64,000 nucleotides of DNA from Bartonella tribocorum CIP 105476 (GTDB lineage Bacteria > Pseudomonadota > Alphaproteobacteria > Rhizobiales > Rhizobiaceae): the NCBI RefSeq assembly GCF_000196435.1, contig NC_010161.1, forward strand, positions 496,001-560,000, in the 5' to 3' direction. Made by a program: the position numbers and the translations under genes. The notes beneath the pieces are model-generated. The model had not been told where the DNA came from. It saw nothing but the letters and a program-made list of their open reading frames with translations, and ran no database searches. How positions within the stretch are numbered: the first letter of the stretch is position 1; each line of letters opens with the position of its first letter. Below, piece after piece: positions 18,819 to 27,499 of the stretch.

Positions 18819-19874
18819 ATGGGAAAAAGTTCAAAACCAATTCAGAATACCCAAAACACGACGCAAACAAATGCCCCTCCTGAATGGGCAAAAGGTATTT
18901 TTGAACACGCAGCTCAAGATGCCATGACTTTTTATAACCAAGGCAGTGGAAAAGCTGTTTATGACGGGCAGCGTGTTGCGGGTTTAAGTGATCAAACAAA
19001 GAATGCGATTAATGGGCTTAGCAATAATACGCATAACTATGATAACAACATTTTAAATGGATTAGCCACAGGGCAAAATTCAACAAGCCAAAACTTAAAA
19101 AATATGGCTTCAGGGCAGCAAATAGGCAATAACCCTTATTTTAATGAAGCACTTCAAAACACATTAAATAAAGCAACAGACACGATTAACAGTTCACTTT
19201 CGGGGGCGGGGCGTTATGGTTCGGGTGCGCATACTGGGGTTCTTGCTAACGAATTGGGGGGCATAGCAACACAAGCTCTCTCACAGCAATATAACCAAGA
19301 TGTCAACAACATGATGAATGCCAATGGTCTCATTGATCAAGCAAACCAAAATCAGTTGGCGGGTGCCAATAACTTCTTTCAAGGTCAAGGTCAGGCAAAT
19401 CTCAATGCGTTGACGGGAGGGAGTGTGCTTGATGCCAATCATCAACGGCAATTGGATGAAGAGCGGCAAAAATGGGAGCAGCAGAACAATCTTGATTGGG
19501 ACCAGTTAAGTAAGTTGCTCGCAGCTGGTGGGGCTGTTGCTGGAAATTATGGAACGCGAACAGGACAAATGACGACATTGACTCCGCAGCCAAAACCTAA
19601 TCCATGGGAGATCGTTGGAAATGTTGGAACTATCCTTGGTACTTTTGCTGGGCTTAGCGACACCAGAGCAAAAGAAAACATCACAGAAGCTGGACAGAGA
19701 AATGGCTATACACTCTATGAATACAACTACAAGGGTTATCCAGAGCGCTATCGCGGGGTGATGGCACAAGATGTTTTGAAATCAAAACCTGAAGCTGTTT
19801 TTTACAATAATGCGACAGGTTTTTTGCATGTGGATTATAGCAAGCTTGGATTTGAAATGGAAAGGGTGCAGTGA
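18819..19874 (+). CDS. Tail protein with C-terminal S74 intramolecular chaperone
   Basis: 351 residues from ATG 18819. The C-terminal 70 residues (LSDTRAKENITEAG, then YRGVMAQDVLKSKPEAV) are a peptidase S74 domain. This trimerises tail fibres and spikes and then cuts itself off at the Ser of the LSD motif. The N-terminal part is Asn/Gln/Gly-rich (NGLSNNTHNYDNNILNGLATG) and lacks a recognisable receptor-binding domain. It is short for a complete spike and may be a tail knob or ejection component borrowing the chaperone. Confidence 0.7.
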   Translation: MGKSSKPIQNTQNTTQTNAPPEWAKGIFEHAAQDAMTFYNQGSGKAVYDGQRVAGLSDQTKNAINGLSNNTHNYDNNILNGLATGQNSTSQNLKNMASGQQIGNNPYFNEALQNTLNKATDTINSSLSGAGRYGSGAHTGVLANELGGIATQALSQQYNQDVNNMMNANGLIDQANQNQLAGANNFFQGQGQANLNALTGGSVLDANHQRQLDEERQKWEQQNNLDWDQLSKLLAAGGAVAGNYGTRTGQMTTLTPQPKPNPWEIVGNVGTILGTFAGLSDTRAKENITEAGQRNGYTLYEYNYKGYPERYRGVMAQDVLKSKPEAVFYNNATGFLHVDYSKLGFEMERVQ

Positions 19875-21823
19875 TGGAACAAAACAGCTTTAATACTTTA
19901 TCACTATTTATGAATCCAAAAGTTTTGCGTCCTTTAATACATCAGGGTCTTTTTCAATTACCTAAATATTTTTTTCAAAAACATTCCACGCCTTCAAACA
20001 CACCGTTTGAAGGACGATACAAGCCTAGTTTTTTGGAACGTGCTGCTTTTTGCACAAATCCTTTTGATGCGAGCGACGAGTCTAATAAGCAAGAAAAAGT
20101 CGATTTTAGTGGGCTTATTCGTGGCTCTCAAAAAGGAGGAGAAGTTGGGAAAAAAACGCCAGCAGAATTGATTATGTCTACGGATGATTTAAAAAACCAA
20201 ATGCCTCCCTTGCCGGATTATTCAAATTATTTTGTCAAAGAGAAAGAGGGTGTAGAGCAAGATAAAAATGGCATTTCAGAGCAAAAAGTCGTTGAAACAT
20301 TGCCTTCTCAATCTTCGTTTGTTGCTAACACAGATAAAGCTGATGAGAATGGAGTACAGCAACAGCAGAAAGATGCCATGGATTATATTGCGCAAAGCAA
20401 TAGGCAGTTTATGACAGAAAATCCGCAAGGAAGCAGCCCTATCAATGAAGAAACACTTTCTCATACGCCTATTTCAGAAGAAGAACATTTAAAAACAAAT
20501 GATATGCCAGAACAAGCAACGGATTATGTAAACGCCGTTGGGAACTTTATCCATAAAGACGAAAATCCAAGCAACTTATGGGAGCGTTTTAGAAAATCAG
20601 AATTTTCCGAGCATCTCATGGATTTTTTTGCGGGGCTTGCGTTAGGAAAGACACCACAGGAAAGTTTTTCAAATGCATCTATTCTTATGCGGCAGGGAAA
20701 CAAGGAACGCGCACAACATAAACAAACTTTGCAATTTTTACAGTCTAAAGGATATAACGATAAAGATGCGCAAGCAATTATACAATACCCTGATCTTGCC
20801 ATGAAAATCATTGGCAGCACATTAAGCCCTCAGGCAAGCGATAGTCAGAAAACTTTAGAGTTTTTGCGTTCAAAAGGGTATAGTAATGAAGACGCACAAG
20901 CAGTTGCGCAATATCCAGATCTTGCTCAGAAGGTCATAGGCAACACGTTAAGCCCCCAAGAAGGCTATAGAACACTCACAGCGGAAGAAAAGGCAGAGCA
21001 GGGATTGCCTGAGGATATGGCTTTCCAAGTCTCAACAAGCACCGGAAAAATTATCCCAGTCCAAGGGGGACAACGTTCCATTGCTTCTGGACTAGGAGGT
21101 GATGCTGATAGCATGCTGTCAAAGCCTGAAGCGGGTTATATGCTTGTTAAGGATGAAAATGCCCCTAACGGCATACGTGCGATGCCAATTGCAGGCAGTG
21201 GTGCAGAACATAAATTAATCCAAGAGCAACGCGAACAGGAAATTAAAAATCAAAAAATACAAATGCAAATTCTGGATACAGCGGAGAGGTCCAATCGTAT
21301 ACTCTCGGCATCTAAAGAATTGCTAAAAATTGTTGAGGAACACCCGCATGTTACTGGTTTTACGGGTTATTGGGGGTCGTTCATACCTGGTTTTAAGGCA
21401 AAAGATTTTGGGCATATGCTTGATTCATTAAAGGCGAATATTGGGATTGATGCCTTGAGAAAAGCGAAAGCATTTTCACCAAATGGTGCATCTGGCTTTG
21501 GGAACTTGTCTAATATGGAATTGCAAACCTTACAAAACTCTGTAGCGGCACTGTATCAAAACCTTTCCGCAGAGCAAATGAAAAAATCTTTAAAAACCGT
21601 TATTGACACTTTCAATAAATCCAATGCGGCAACACGAGCAATTCTTTTTGGTGGTGCAGAGGCAACAAGCGAACTCGTCCGAGCAGCCTATGGGGAAGAT
21701 GCTTATAAGGAAAATAACACGCAGTCAGATGTTCTACTAGAAAAACAGATAGAAGCTTTGCCGGAAGGCATACTGTTTATTGATAGTGATGGACGCATTA
21801 AGGAGAAACAAACCAATGGCTGA
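19874..21823 (+). CDS. Large hypothetical virion protein (ejection-type)
   Basis: 649 residues from ATG 19874, which overlaps the previous stop; GTG 19871 is the alternative. No enzymatic domain was recognised. Two near-identical stretches, TLQFLQSKGYNDKDAQAIIQYPDL and the related segment about 45 residues later, form an internal duplication near residues 285-360. Length and position before another large protein and a transglycosylase match the internal ejection proteins of podoviruses, which build a conduit across the cell envelope. Confidence 0.55.
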   Translation: MEQNSFNTLSLFMNPKVLRPLIHQGLFQLPKYFFQKHSTPSNTPFEGRYKPSFLERAAFCTNPFDASDESNKQEKVDFSGLIRGSQKGGEVGKKTPAELIMSTDDLKNQMPPLPDYSNYFVKEKEGVEQDKNGISEQKVVETLPSQSSFVANTDKADENGVQQQQKDAMDYIAQSNRQFMTENPQGSSPINEETLSHTPISEEEHLKTNDMPEQATDYVNAVGNFIHKDENPSNLWERFRKSEFSEHLMDFFAGLALGKTPQESFSNASILMRQGNKERAQHKQTLQFLQSKGYNDKDAQAIIQYPDLAMKIIGSTLSPQASDSQKTLEFLRSKGYSNEDAQAVAQYPDLAQKVIGNTLSPQEGYRTLTAEEKAEQGLPEDMAFQVSTSTGKIIPVQGGQRSIASGLGGDADSMLSKPEAGYMLVKDENAPNGIRAMPIAGSGAEHKLIQEQREQEIKNQKIQMQILDTAERSNRILSASKELLKIVEEHPHVTGFTGYWGSFIPGFKAKDFGHMLDSLKANIGIDALRKAKAFSPNGASGFGNLSNMELQTLQNSVAALYQNLSAEQMKKSLKTVIDTFNKSNAATRAILFGGAEATSELVRAAYGEDAYKENNTQSDVLLEKQIEALPEGILFIDSDGRIKEKQTNG

Positions 21824-24026
21824 ATTAATTCCTCCTCTCATTCATAGAAAAAATACGAGAGTCATTGGGCATGTAAGTGACTATACACCAGAACAGCTTC
21901 AAGAGCTTTTTTCAAAAAATAAGGAAAGGTTAAGGGGTTCTGTTACAGGAAATAATGGTGCAACAGAGGAAACAGAAGAAGATGGTCCACATCCAAGTGT
22001 TGCGGGTGCTTTTGGATGGGGAGCTCTTCACGGGTTAACTATGGGCTATGATGATGAAATAGCCGGAATATCAGAAGTGGGTCCTATTGCTTATTGGATG
22101 GGAGATAAAGAGGCAGTCAAAAAGTATAATGAAGTGACAAAGCGATGGCGTGATTATCAAAGAGCGGCGAACCGAGATCATTTTTATGCATCTCTTGCGG
22201 GGAATTTAACGGGTGCTGCGGCACCCGTAATTGCTTCTGCCCTCTTTCCACCCGCAGCAGCAGCTACAGCTGCTAGTCGTGCGGCAATTGGAGCTGATGT
22301 GCTTTTGGGAAGCAGAGCAGGTGCCACAGGAGCACAAATAACCAGTAAAGCTCTAGCAGCAGGAGAAAGGGCGGTGCAATCTGCTTTGGCAGAAGGTGCA
22401 GAACGCACAGCAGCAAAAGCGGCAGGTGAAGCAGCAATAAAAGCCGCAGCAAGTAAAGAGGCAGCAAAGTTTAGCTTGGGGCGTGCAGCAAAAACTGGAG
22501 CCATTTATGGCGGAATAGCAGGCAGTGGTGAGGGAGAAGGGTTTGCAGATACTCTCATGTCTGCTGGGTTTGGTGCAGGGCTAGGTGGTGCAACGCCATT
22601 TGTTGCAAGTGGTGTATCAAAAGTGACACCTTTTGCGACAAAATTACTCAAAGCAGCATTGAGAGGACCGGTAAGTCCAGCTGAAATGGCGGCAAAAGCC
22701 GCGCAAATGGCAGAAAAAGAAGCATTTCAAATAAGCGATAGAGCGTTTAAGGATGTAAGCCGGACTTTAGGGGATGAAGGCGTTGATAAGCTTGAGAGGG
22801 CATTAAAACAGCGTGGTCCTGATTCAATGATTATTGATCTTCATGATGGGCTTGCAGCAAGAGCTTTTAGAGCGGCAAAAAAAGACCCTGATACCTATTC
22901 ACTTGTGAGTAATCGTTTGAATGAAAGGCAAGATGCGAGTGTACTGCGGGTAAAGAATGCATTGACAGATGTGATGGGTCCAAAGGTCGATACGCTTAAT
23001 TTAAAGCAAGAGATTATCAAACAAGCACAGAAAAAAGCTGAACCATTTTATGAAAGGGCGAAAGCTTCTCCTATTTCTAATGCTGTCAGTAAAGATTTAT
23101 CGCGGTTGCAAGAAATTCCTGCCTTCCAAAAAGCCTATAAAAAAGCAATTGCGCGAATGCCAAATGAAGCGGATGCAACAGTTATAGGGAGCAATGGATA
23201 TCCAAAGCTGAATATGCGAATTTTACATAAGATGAAAGAGGTTTTGGATGATCAAATTAAGTCTGCACGTATCAAAGGAAAATGGGGATATGCTCGAGAT
23301 TTGACTGATTTCAAACAACGCATTCTGGACGTTTTGGATACATCATCTCCAGAATATATTAAGGCACGGAAAATTTATTATGACGAGCGTACTATCGGTA
23401 ATGCTTTGGAGCAAGGAAAAAAAGCACTGAATAAGAGTGTTGATCTTGATACAATCAACAGACAACTTTCAGATTTGGGGTTGATGGAAAAAGAGGCTTT
23501 TCAAAAAGGTGTACGGTCACAAATAGAAACTGCGGCAGGCAATGCACAGAATTTTGACCACAATCTTTTGAGTTTGTTTGACACAAAAAATGGTCAAGAA
23601 AAATTACAGCGTATTTTTGGTGAGGATAAAGCCAAGCAACTTATGAAAGTGTTGCAACCAGAAGTGGAAAGAACAAAGCTTTTTGCACGATTGCCAAACC
23701 ATATGGGTGAAGTAGAAGAAAAGACAATAGAAGGGGTGAGTATAGGAAAGATTGGTCTCATCAAGGCAGCTATGAAAACTTTTGCAAGGGAATGGAGACG
23801 CAAACTCTTAGGCATTCATAAAGAGACTGAAAGGGATATTGTGGCTCTCATAACAGCGCGGGAAAAAGGGGAGTTTGGGTTAGCAAGAGAAAAAGCTGTT
23901 GAATTAATTAAGAAGTTTCACGAAGCAGAAAAGAAACGCTTAATAACAAAAGAAGATCACACAAAATTACTCAATTTTGTTGGCATTCTTTTGAATAGCA
24001 GTGTTGATAGAACGGTTATAAACTAA
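21816..24026 (+). CDS. Large hypothetical virion protein, alanine-rich (ejection-type)
   Basis: 736 residues from ATG 21816 (AAGGAGA upstream), overlapping the previous gene by 8 bp. Residues about 110-200 are a long Ala/Gly-rich helical tract (PPAAAATAASRAAIGADVLL), which could insert into membranes. The remainder is charged and helical. I do not recognise a family. With the flanking genes it forms the usual trio of internal virion proteins, hence an inferred role in genome delivery. Confidence 0.55.
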   Translation: MAELIPPLIHRKNTRVIGHVSDYTPEQLQELFSKNKERLRGSVTGNNGATEETEEDGPHPSVAGAFGWGALHGLTMGYDDEIAGISEVGPIAYWMGDKEAVKKYNEVTKRWRDYQRAANRDHFYASLAGNLTGAAAPVIASALFPPAAAATAASRAAIGADVLLGSRAGATGAQITSKALAAGERAVQSALAEGAERTAAKAAGEAAIKAAASKEAAKFSLGRAAKTGAIYGGIAGSGEGEGFADTLMSAGFGAGLGGATPFVASGVSKVTPFATKLLKAALRGPVSPAEMAAKAAQMAEKEAFQISDRAFKDVSRTLGDEGVDKLERALKQRGPDSMIIDLHDGLAARAFRAAKKDPDTYSLVSNRLNERQDASVLRVKNALTDVMGPKVDTLNLKQEIIKQAQKKAEPFYERAKASPISNAVSKDLSRLQEIPAFQKAYKKAIARMPNEADATVIGSNGYPKLNMRILHKMKEVLDDQIKSARIKGKWGYARDLTDFKQRILDVLDTSSPEYIKARKIYYDERTIGNALEQGKKALNKSVDLDTINRQLSDLGLMEKEAFQKGVRSQIETAAGNAQNFDHNLLSLFDTKNGQEKLQRIFGEDKAKQLMKVLQPEVERTKLFARLPNHMGEVEEKTIEGVSIGKIGLIKAAMKTFAREWRRKLLGIHKETERDIVALITAREKGEFGLAREKAVELIKKFHEAEKKRLITKEDHTKLLNFVGILLNSSVDRTVIN

Positions 24027-24610
24027 TGATCAATTTTCATCCCAATGTGAAACGTGCTATCTCACAGGCAGCACAAAAATATGGTTTGCCAGAAAGCTTT
24101 CTTGAACGCGTTGCTATGATAGAAAGTAAGGGTAACCCAAATGCAAAAAATAAAAATAGTAGTGCAGGGGGACTGTATCAATTTATCGATTCAACAGCAA
24201 AGCAGTATCAACTGAATAATAAGTTTGATCCCTTTCAAGCAACTGATGCTATGGCACGATTAACGAAGGACAACACGCGTTATTTAGCCACAGCATTAGG
24301 CAGAGAGCCATCACCAGCAGAACTTTATTTGGCACACCAACAAGGACCAGCAGGGGCTGTAAAACTTATCAAAAATCCCAATATGCCAGCAAGCCAGCTT
24401 TTGGGGCGTCAAGCAGTTGTCCTTAACGGAGGAAATGCGGAGGCAACCGCAGGGGATTTTATGAATCATATTTATGGGCTTTACAATAAAACGGGAGATG
24501 CTTTGAAGGGTATGACACAATCCCCCCAAGGCAATTGGCTGAATGCACAAAATGAAGTGGTGCCCAGACGCGGCAGACAGGGCTTTAGCAACAAGAATCA
24601 AGTCGTATAA
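24026..24610 (+). CDS. Lytic transglycosylase (SLT-type) virion protein
   Basis: 194 residues. QKYGLPESFLERVAMIESKG holds the catalytic glutamate (E in MIESKGNP). SSAGGLYQFIDSTAKQY and DPFQATDAMARL are the other conserved blocks of soluble lytic transglycosylase folds. It cleaves the glycan strands of peptidoglycan to open a passage during DNA injection. It has no signal peptide, as expected for a virion-carried enzyme, and overlaps the previous stop by one base. Confidence 0.8.
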   Translation: MINFHPNVKRAISQAAQKYGLPESFLERVAMIESKGNPNAKNKNSSAGGLYQFIDSTAKQYQLNNKFDPFQATDAMARLTKDNTRYLATALGREPSPAELYLAHQQGPAGAVKLIKNPNMPASQLLGRQAVVLNGGNAEATAGDFMNHIYGLYNKTGDALKGMTQSPQGNWLNAQNEVVPRRGRQGFSNKNQVV

Positions 24611-24699
24611 ATATGTGCAAGAGCATATTGATGTCTATAATTTTTTATGTTCCAATAAAAAAATTAAGAATTAAAGAAAAAATCTCAAATCAAAAAATT

Positions 24700-24734
24700 A
24701 AGGTGGTCTAAAAGGTGGACCCAAAAAGGTGGAC
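24700..24734 (+). repeat. Three short direct repeats before the integrase
   Basis: AAGGTGGTC at 24700-24708, AAGGTGGAC at 24712-24720 and AAGGTGGAC at 24726-24734 are spaced 12 and 14 bp apart, directly before the integrase start. Iterated short repeats next to a tyrosine integrase are candidates for arm-type binding sites in an attachment region. Confidence 0.45.
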
Positions 24735-24749
24735 GAGAAGGGAAATTAA

Positions 24750-25907
24750 GTGAGGGGAATCCATAGATTATCAGCATTACTTGTCAAGTCTGCTTCTCAG
24801 GGTAAATATTGTGATGGAGCAGGGCTATGGTTGAATGTTCGAGAAGACAATACGCGCTCTTGGTTCTTTCGTTATACATACCACAACAAACGCCGTGAAA
24901 TGGGGCTCGGTCCAGTTGCACAACTTTCTCTGAAAGAAGCGCGCGAACTTGCCAAGCATTATAGTGCTATTCTCAGAGAAGGCAATGACCCTATTGTCTT
25001 TCGAGAACAAACCGTCTTAAAACAGCAAAGCAACATATTCAGTGAGATTGCAACTGCGGCTTTTGAAAGTAAAAAAGCAGAGTTAAAAAATGAAGGCAAA
25101 AATGGGCGCTGGTTTTCTCCGCTGGAATTGCATGTTATTCCACACATAGGCGGCCTCTCTATAGAAAAATTAACGGCTAATATCATTCGCAATGTTCTGG
25201 CTCCTCTTTGGCATGAAAAAGCAGACACAGCACGAAAAGCACTTAATCGTATTAACATTTGTTTGAAATATGCTGCGGCTCTTGGTTTGGACGTTGATCT
25301 ACAAGCTTGTATGAAAGCACGCGCCCTTTTAGGAAAACCCCGTGCAACATCAACAAATATCCCTGCTATGCCATGGCAAGAAGTTCCGGCATTTTATCAA
25401 AGCTTAGATGATAATATCCTTTCAAATTTAGCACTGAAGTTACTTGTTTTGACAGGAGTACGGTCATATCCATTGCGCTATTTTCGTCTTGAACAAATAG
25501 ATAAAAATATATGGACAATACCCAAAGAAAATATGAAGGGCATTGTAGGGAAAGTTTCAGATTTTCGCGTGCCATTAAGTCATGAAGCTTTGAAAGTGAT
25601 TGAGAAATCCCTCCCCTTTGAAAAAAATGGTTTTCTCTTTTCTGGTCTTACAGGCAAGCCAATTTCTGATGCAAGCATGGCAAAATATATGACAGTTTGT
25701 GGTTTGACTTATCGTCCCCATGGTTTTCGTTCCAGCTTACGGGATTGGATAGCAGAGACAACATCAACACCTTTTGAGATTGCAGAAACTGTTCTTGCGC
25801 ATTCAGTTGGGAGTTCAGTGACAAAAGCTTATATGCGAACGGACTTTTTAGAACAGCGACATGCTCTCTTGGAACAGTGGGCTGCATTTATAACAGGAGC
25901 GACTTGA
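24750..25907 (+). CDS. Tyrosine integrase, P4-type, apparently intact
   Basis: 385 residues, GTG start at 24750 with GAGAAGGG upstream. The DUF4102 N-terminal domain (KYCDGAGLWLNV, RREMGLGP) is followed by the catalytic domain with Arg in TGVRSYPLR, His-x-x-Arg in HGFRSSLRDW, and the nucleophile tyrosine in TKAYMRTDFLEQR. It is homologous to but clearly diverged from the broken copy at 9715-10879. It lies between the podovirus block and the antirepressor modules and is the only complete recombinase in the window. It may mobilise the podovirus block. Confidence 0.9.
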   Translation: MRGIHRLSALLVKSASQGKYCDGAGLWLNVREDNTRSWFFRYTYHNKRREMGLGPVAQLSLKEARELAKHYSAILREGNDPIVFREQTVLKQQSNIFSEIATAAFESKKAELKNEGKNGRWFSPLELHVIPHIGGLSIEKLTANIIRNVLAPLWHEKADTARKALNRINICLKYAAALGLDVDLQACMKARALLGKPRATSTNIPAMPWQEVPAFYQSLDDNILSNLALKLLVLTGVRSYPLRYFRLEQIDKNIWTIPKENMKGIVGKVSDFRVPLSHEALKVIEKSLPFEKNGFLFSGLTGKPISDASMAKYMTVCGLTYRPHGFRSSLRDWIAETTSTPFEIAETVLAHSVGSSVTKAYMRTDFLEQRHALLEQWAAFITGAT

Positions 25908-26178
25908 CAGGCTTATAACAATGTGTCTATTGTCGAATCAGGTGCCTGAAAAACACCTTGAATCGATAGCGGATAGATTGCCGAAACAATCTTTTTTCCG
26001 CACATTAAAGGCTTTGACTTGTTATATGCTACATGCGTATAATAGATTTGTCGGGTGTAGTTACGCTATACAATACTCTTTATGGGGAAAGTGTAACGAC
26101 GGACTATCGACCGTGTTTTCTAGCGCCCGGCACTCTTTTAGAGTGTCAATAGAAAACCTCTAATCGATAGGAGTTCAT
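25904..26178 (+). ncRNA. Antirepressor leader RNA, copy A (putative two-state switch)
   Basis: Promoter P1 is TTGACA 25904 with TATTGT 25928. Box1 is 25948-25969 (GAAAAACAC, TCGATAG). Hairpin H2 is GATTG/CAATC at 25976-25991 inside GCGGA/TCCGC. A second promoter-like element P2 is TTGACT 26014 with TATAAT 26038. Hairpin H5 is GTTACGCT 26060 with AGTGTAAC 26090. Box2 is CTATCGA 26104 and GTGTTTTC 26113. Hairpin H6 is GGCACTC 26129 with GAGTGTC 26141. Box3 is TAGAAAAC 26150 and TCGATAG 26164, running into the GGAG ribosome site. Box2 can pair with Box1 or Box3 but not both. The left end overlaps the integrase stop. Confidence 0.7.
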
Positions 26179-26736
26179 ATGAACACTCTTATAAAAATTA
26201 AAGAACGGATTATTGATCAGGAAACTGTTCAAACCGTTAATGCACGTGATTTGCATGCATTTTTAGGAATCACATCAAAGTTTGCAGACTGGATTAAAAA
26301 TCGCATTAAAGAATGTAAGTTTTTGGAAAATATAAACTTTATAACGCTTTCTAAAAATTTAGAAAACGGTGGAAAGGTAAAAGAATACCACATTACCTTA
26401 GACATGGCTAAACACCTTTCCATGATCGAACGTAATGATAAAGGACATGAAGCGCGTCAATTTTTTAATTTTTTGTTTGACAACATGTCAATATTATGTC
26501 TATTGTCGAATCAGGTGCCTAACAAACACCTTAAGCAACTAGCGGATGGATTGCCGAAACAATCTTTTCTCCGCAAATTTAAATTTTTGACTTATTGTAT
26601 GCGTATAGCGTATAAGGAAGTTTGTCGGGTGTGGTTACACTATAAAATACCCTTGCGGGGAAAGTGTAACGACGGACTAGTTGCCGTGTTTGTTAGCGCC
26701 CGGCACTCTCTTAGAGTGTCATTAACAAACATCTAA
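26179..26736 (+). CDS. Truncated AntA-type antirepressor fused to the next leader
   Basis: The first 95 residues (ETVQTVNARDLHAFLGITSK, KEYHITLDMAKHLSMIER, GHEARQFF) are an AntA domain, almost the same as in the intact gene at 38476. The KilAC half is missing. From about residue 97 the frame runs into leader B (from 26477) and only ends at 26736, 17 bp before the start of the next antirepressor. Ribosomes on this frame would cross Box1, Box2 and Box3 of leader B. The C-terminal 88 residues are therefore leader sequence read as protein. It was probably truncated when module B recombined into it. Confidence 0.7.
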   Translation: MNTLIKIKERIIDQETVQTVNARDLHAFLGITSKFADWIKNRIKECKFLENINFITLSKNLENGGKVKEYHITLDMAKHLSMIERNDKGHEARQFFNFLFDNMSILCLLSNQVPNKHLKQLADGLPKQSFLRKFKFLTYCMRIAYKEVCRVWLHYKIPLRGKCNDGLVAVFVSARHSLRVSLTNI

Positions 26737-26752
26737 CAACTAGGGGGTCACA
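26477..26752 (+). ncRNA. Antirepressor leader RNA, copy B
   Basis: Same architecture as copy A with a different barcode. P1 is TTGACA 26477 with TATTGT 26501. Box1 is CTAACAAACAC 26519 plus CAACTAG 26536. Box2 is CTAGTTG 26677 plus GTGTTTGTTAG 26686. Box3 is TAACAAAC 26723 plus CAACTAG 26737, abutting the GGGGG ribosome site. H5 pairs GTTACACT with AGTGTAAC, a compensated version of copy A. The P2 -10 is weaker (TATAAG). Confidence 0.7.
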
Positions 26753-27499
26753 ATGACTCTCATTAAAATATCAGAACAAGCAATTGGATAAGAGATTGTT
26801 CAAACCGTTAGTGCACGCGAATTGCATGCATTCTTAGAGGTAAAACGGGATTTTTCCAATTGGATTAAAGATCGTATCAATAAATATGATTTTAAAGAGG
26901 AAAGAGATTATATTTTAACGCTCGCCAAAATTGGCGAACGTCAAAATGTGGTATTAAAAGAATATCACCTCACCTTAAGTGTAGCCAAAGAACTTTCTAT
27001 GGTAGAGAACAATAAGAAAGGTAGAGAAGCTCGTTTATATTTTATAGAATGTGAAAAACGTGCAAAGCAAGTGACAACACCACAAGTAGATCTTGCCAAT
27101 GCTTTGGAAAATCCTCTTACGATTAAACAGCTCCTTTTAGAGAGCATCAATCAATTAGAAGACTTAAGAAATGAGGTGAGTACACTCAAGCCAAAAGCCG
27201 AAGCTTTAGAAGGCTTAAAACGTTCTGATGGGTTGTTTGGTCTTATTGAAGCAGCGAAGATGTTAGAAGTGCGACCAAAGGATTTAACGAATTACTTGCG
27301 CAAACATGACTGGGTCTATCGACGAGCTCCAGGGGCGCCTTTGTTGCCTTATCAAGATAAAATCAAGAAAGGATTCATGGATTGCCCTGCTATCACCATT
27401 CAAAGACCGGATGGTACAGAAAAGGTACTCCCTTCCACAAAAATCACATCGAGAGGATTGGCATGTTTAAGAGAGCAAATCCATGGAGGTGTGCAATGA
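26753..27499 (+). pseudogene. AntA-KilAC antirepressor with an early stop codon
   Basis: The start expected from the other copies is ATG 26753 (after GGGGG). Codon 13 is TAA at 26789-26791, where the intact copies have CAA in IDQE; one C-to-T change explains it. After the stop the frame is open: an AntA-like N-terminal domain (SARELHAFLEVKRDFSNWIK), a middle section unique to this copy (ENPLTIKQLLLESINQLEDL), and the common KilAC domain ([39 protein letters not shown]). Restart at TTG 26822 is conceivable but has no clear ribosome site. Antirepressors bind or titrate phage repressors to start lytic growth. Confidence 0.75.

Noticed and set aside
25921-26163. 80-residue frame inside leader A, with a similar frame running through leader B (LLSNQVPxKHL)
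   Set aside because: The similarity follows from conservation of the nucleotide leader. Copies C and D are interrupted in that frame, and stems and boxes explain the conservation better than coding.
25904-26178. Leader as a group I or group II intron, or a retron/DGR RNA
   Set aside because: No reverse transcriptase or homing endonuclease, no intron core motifs recognised, and each leader sits upstream of an intact gene rather than inside one.
25904-26752. Leader repeats as a CRISPR array or integron cassette sites
   Set aside because: The units are about 270 nt, each precedes a gene, and there are no short regular repeats with spacers, no Cas or integron integrase genes.
27382-27495. N-terminal extensions ([17 protein letters not shown]...) of the 92-residue proteins
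   Set aside because: They are the shifted reading of the KilAC C-terminus. The real starts overlap the antirepressor stop and follow GGAGGT.
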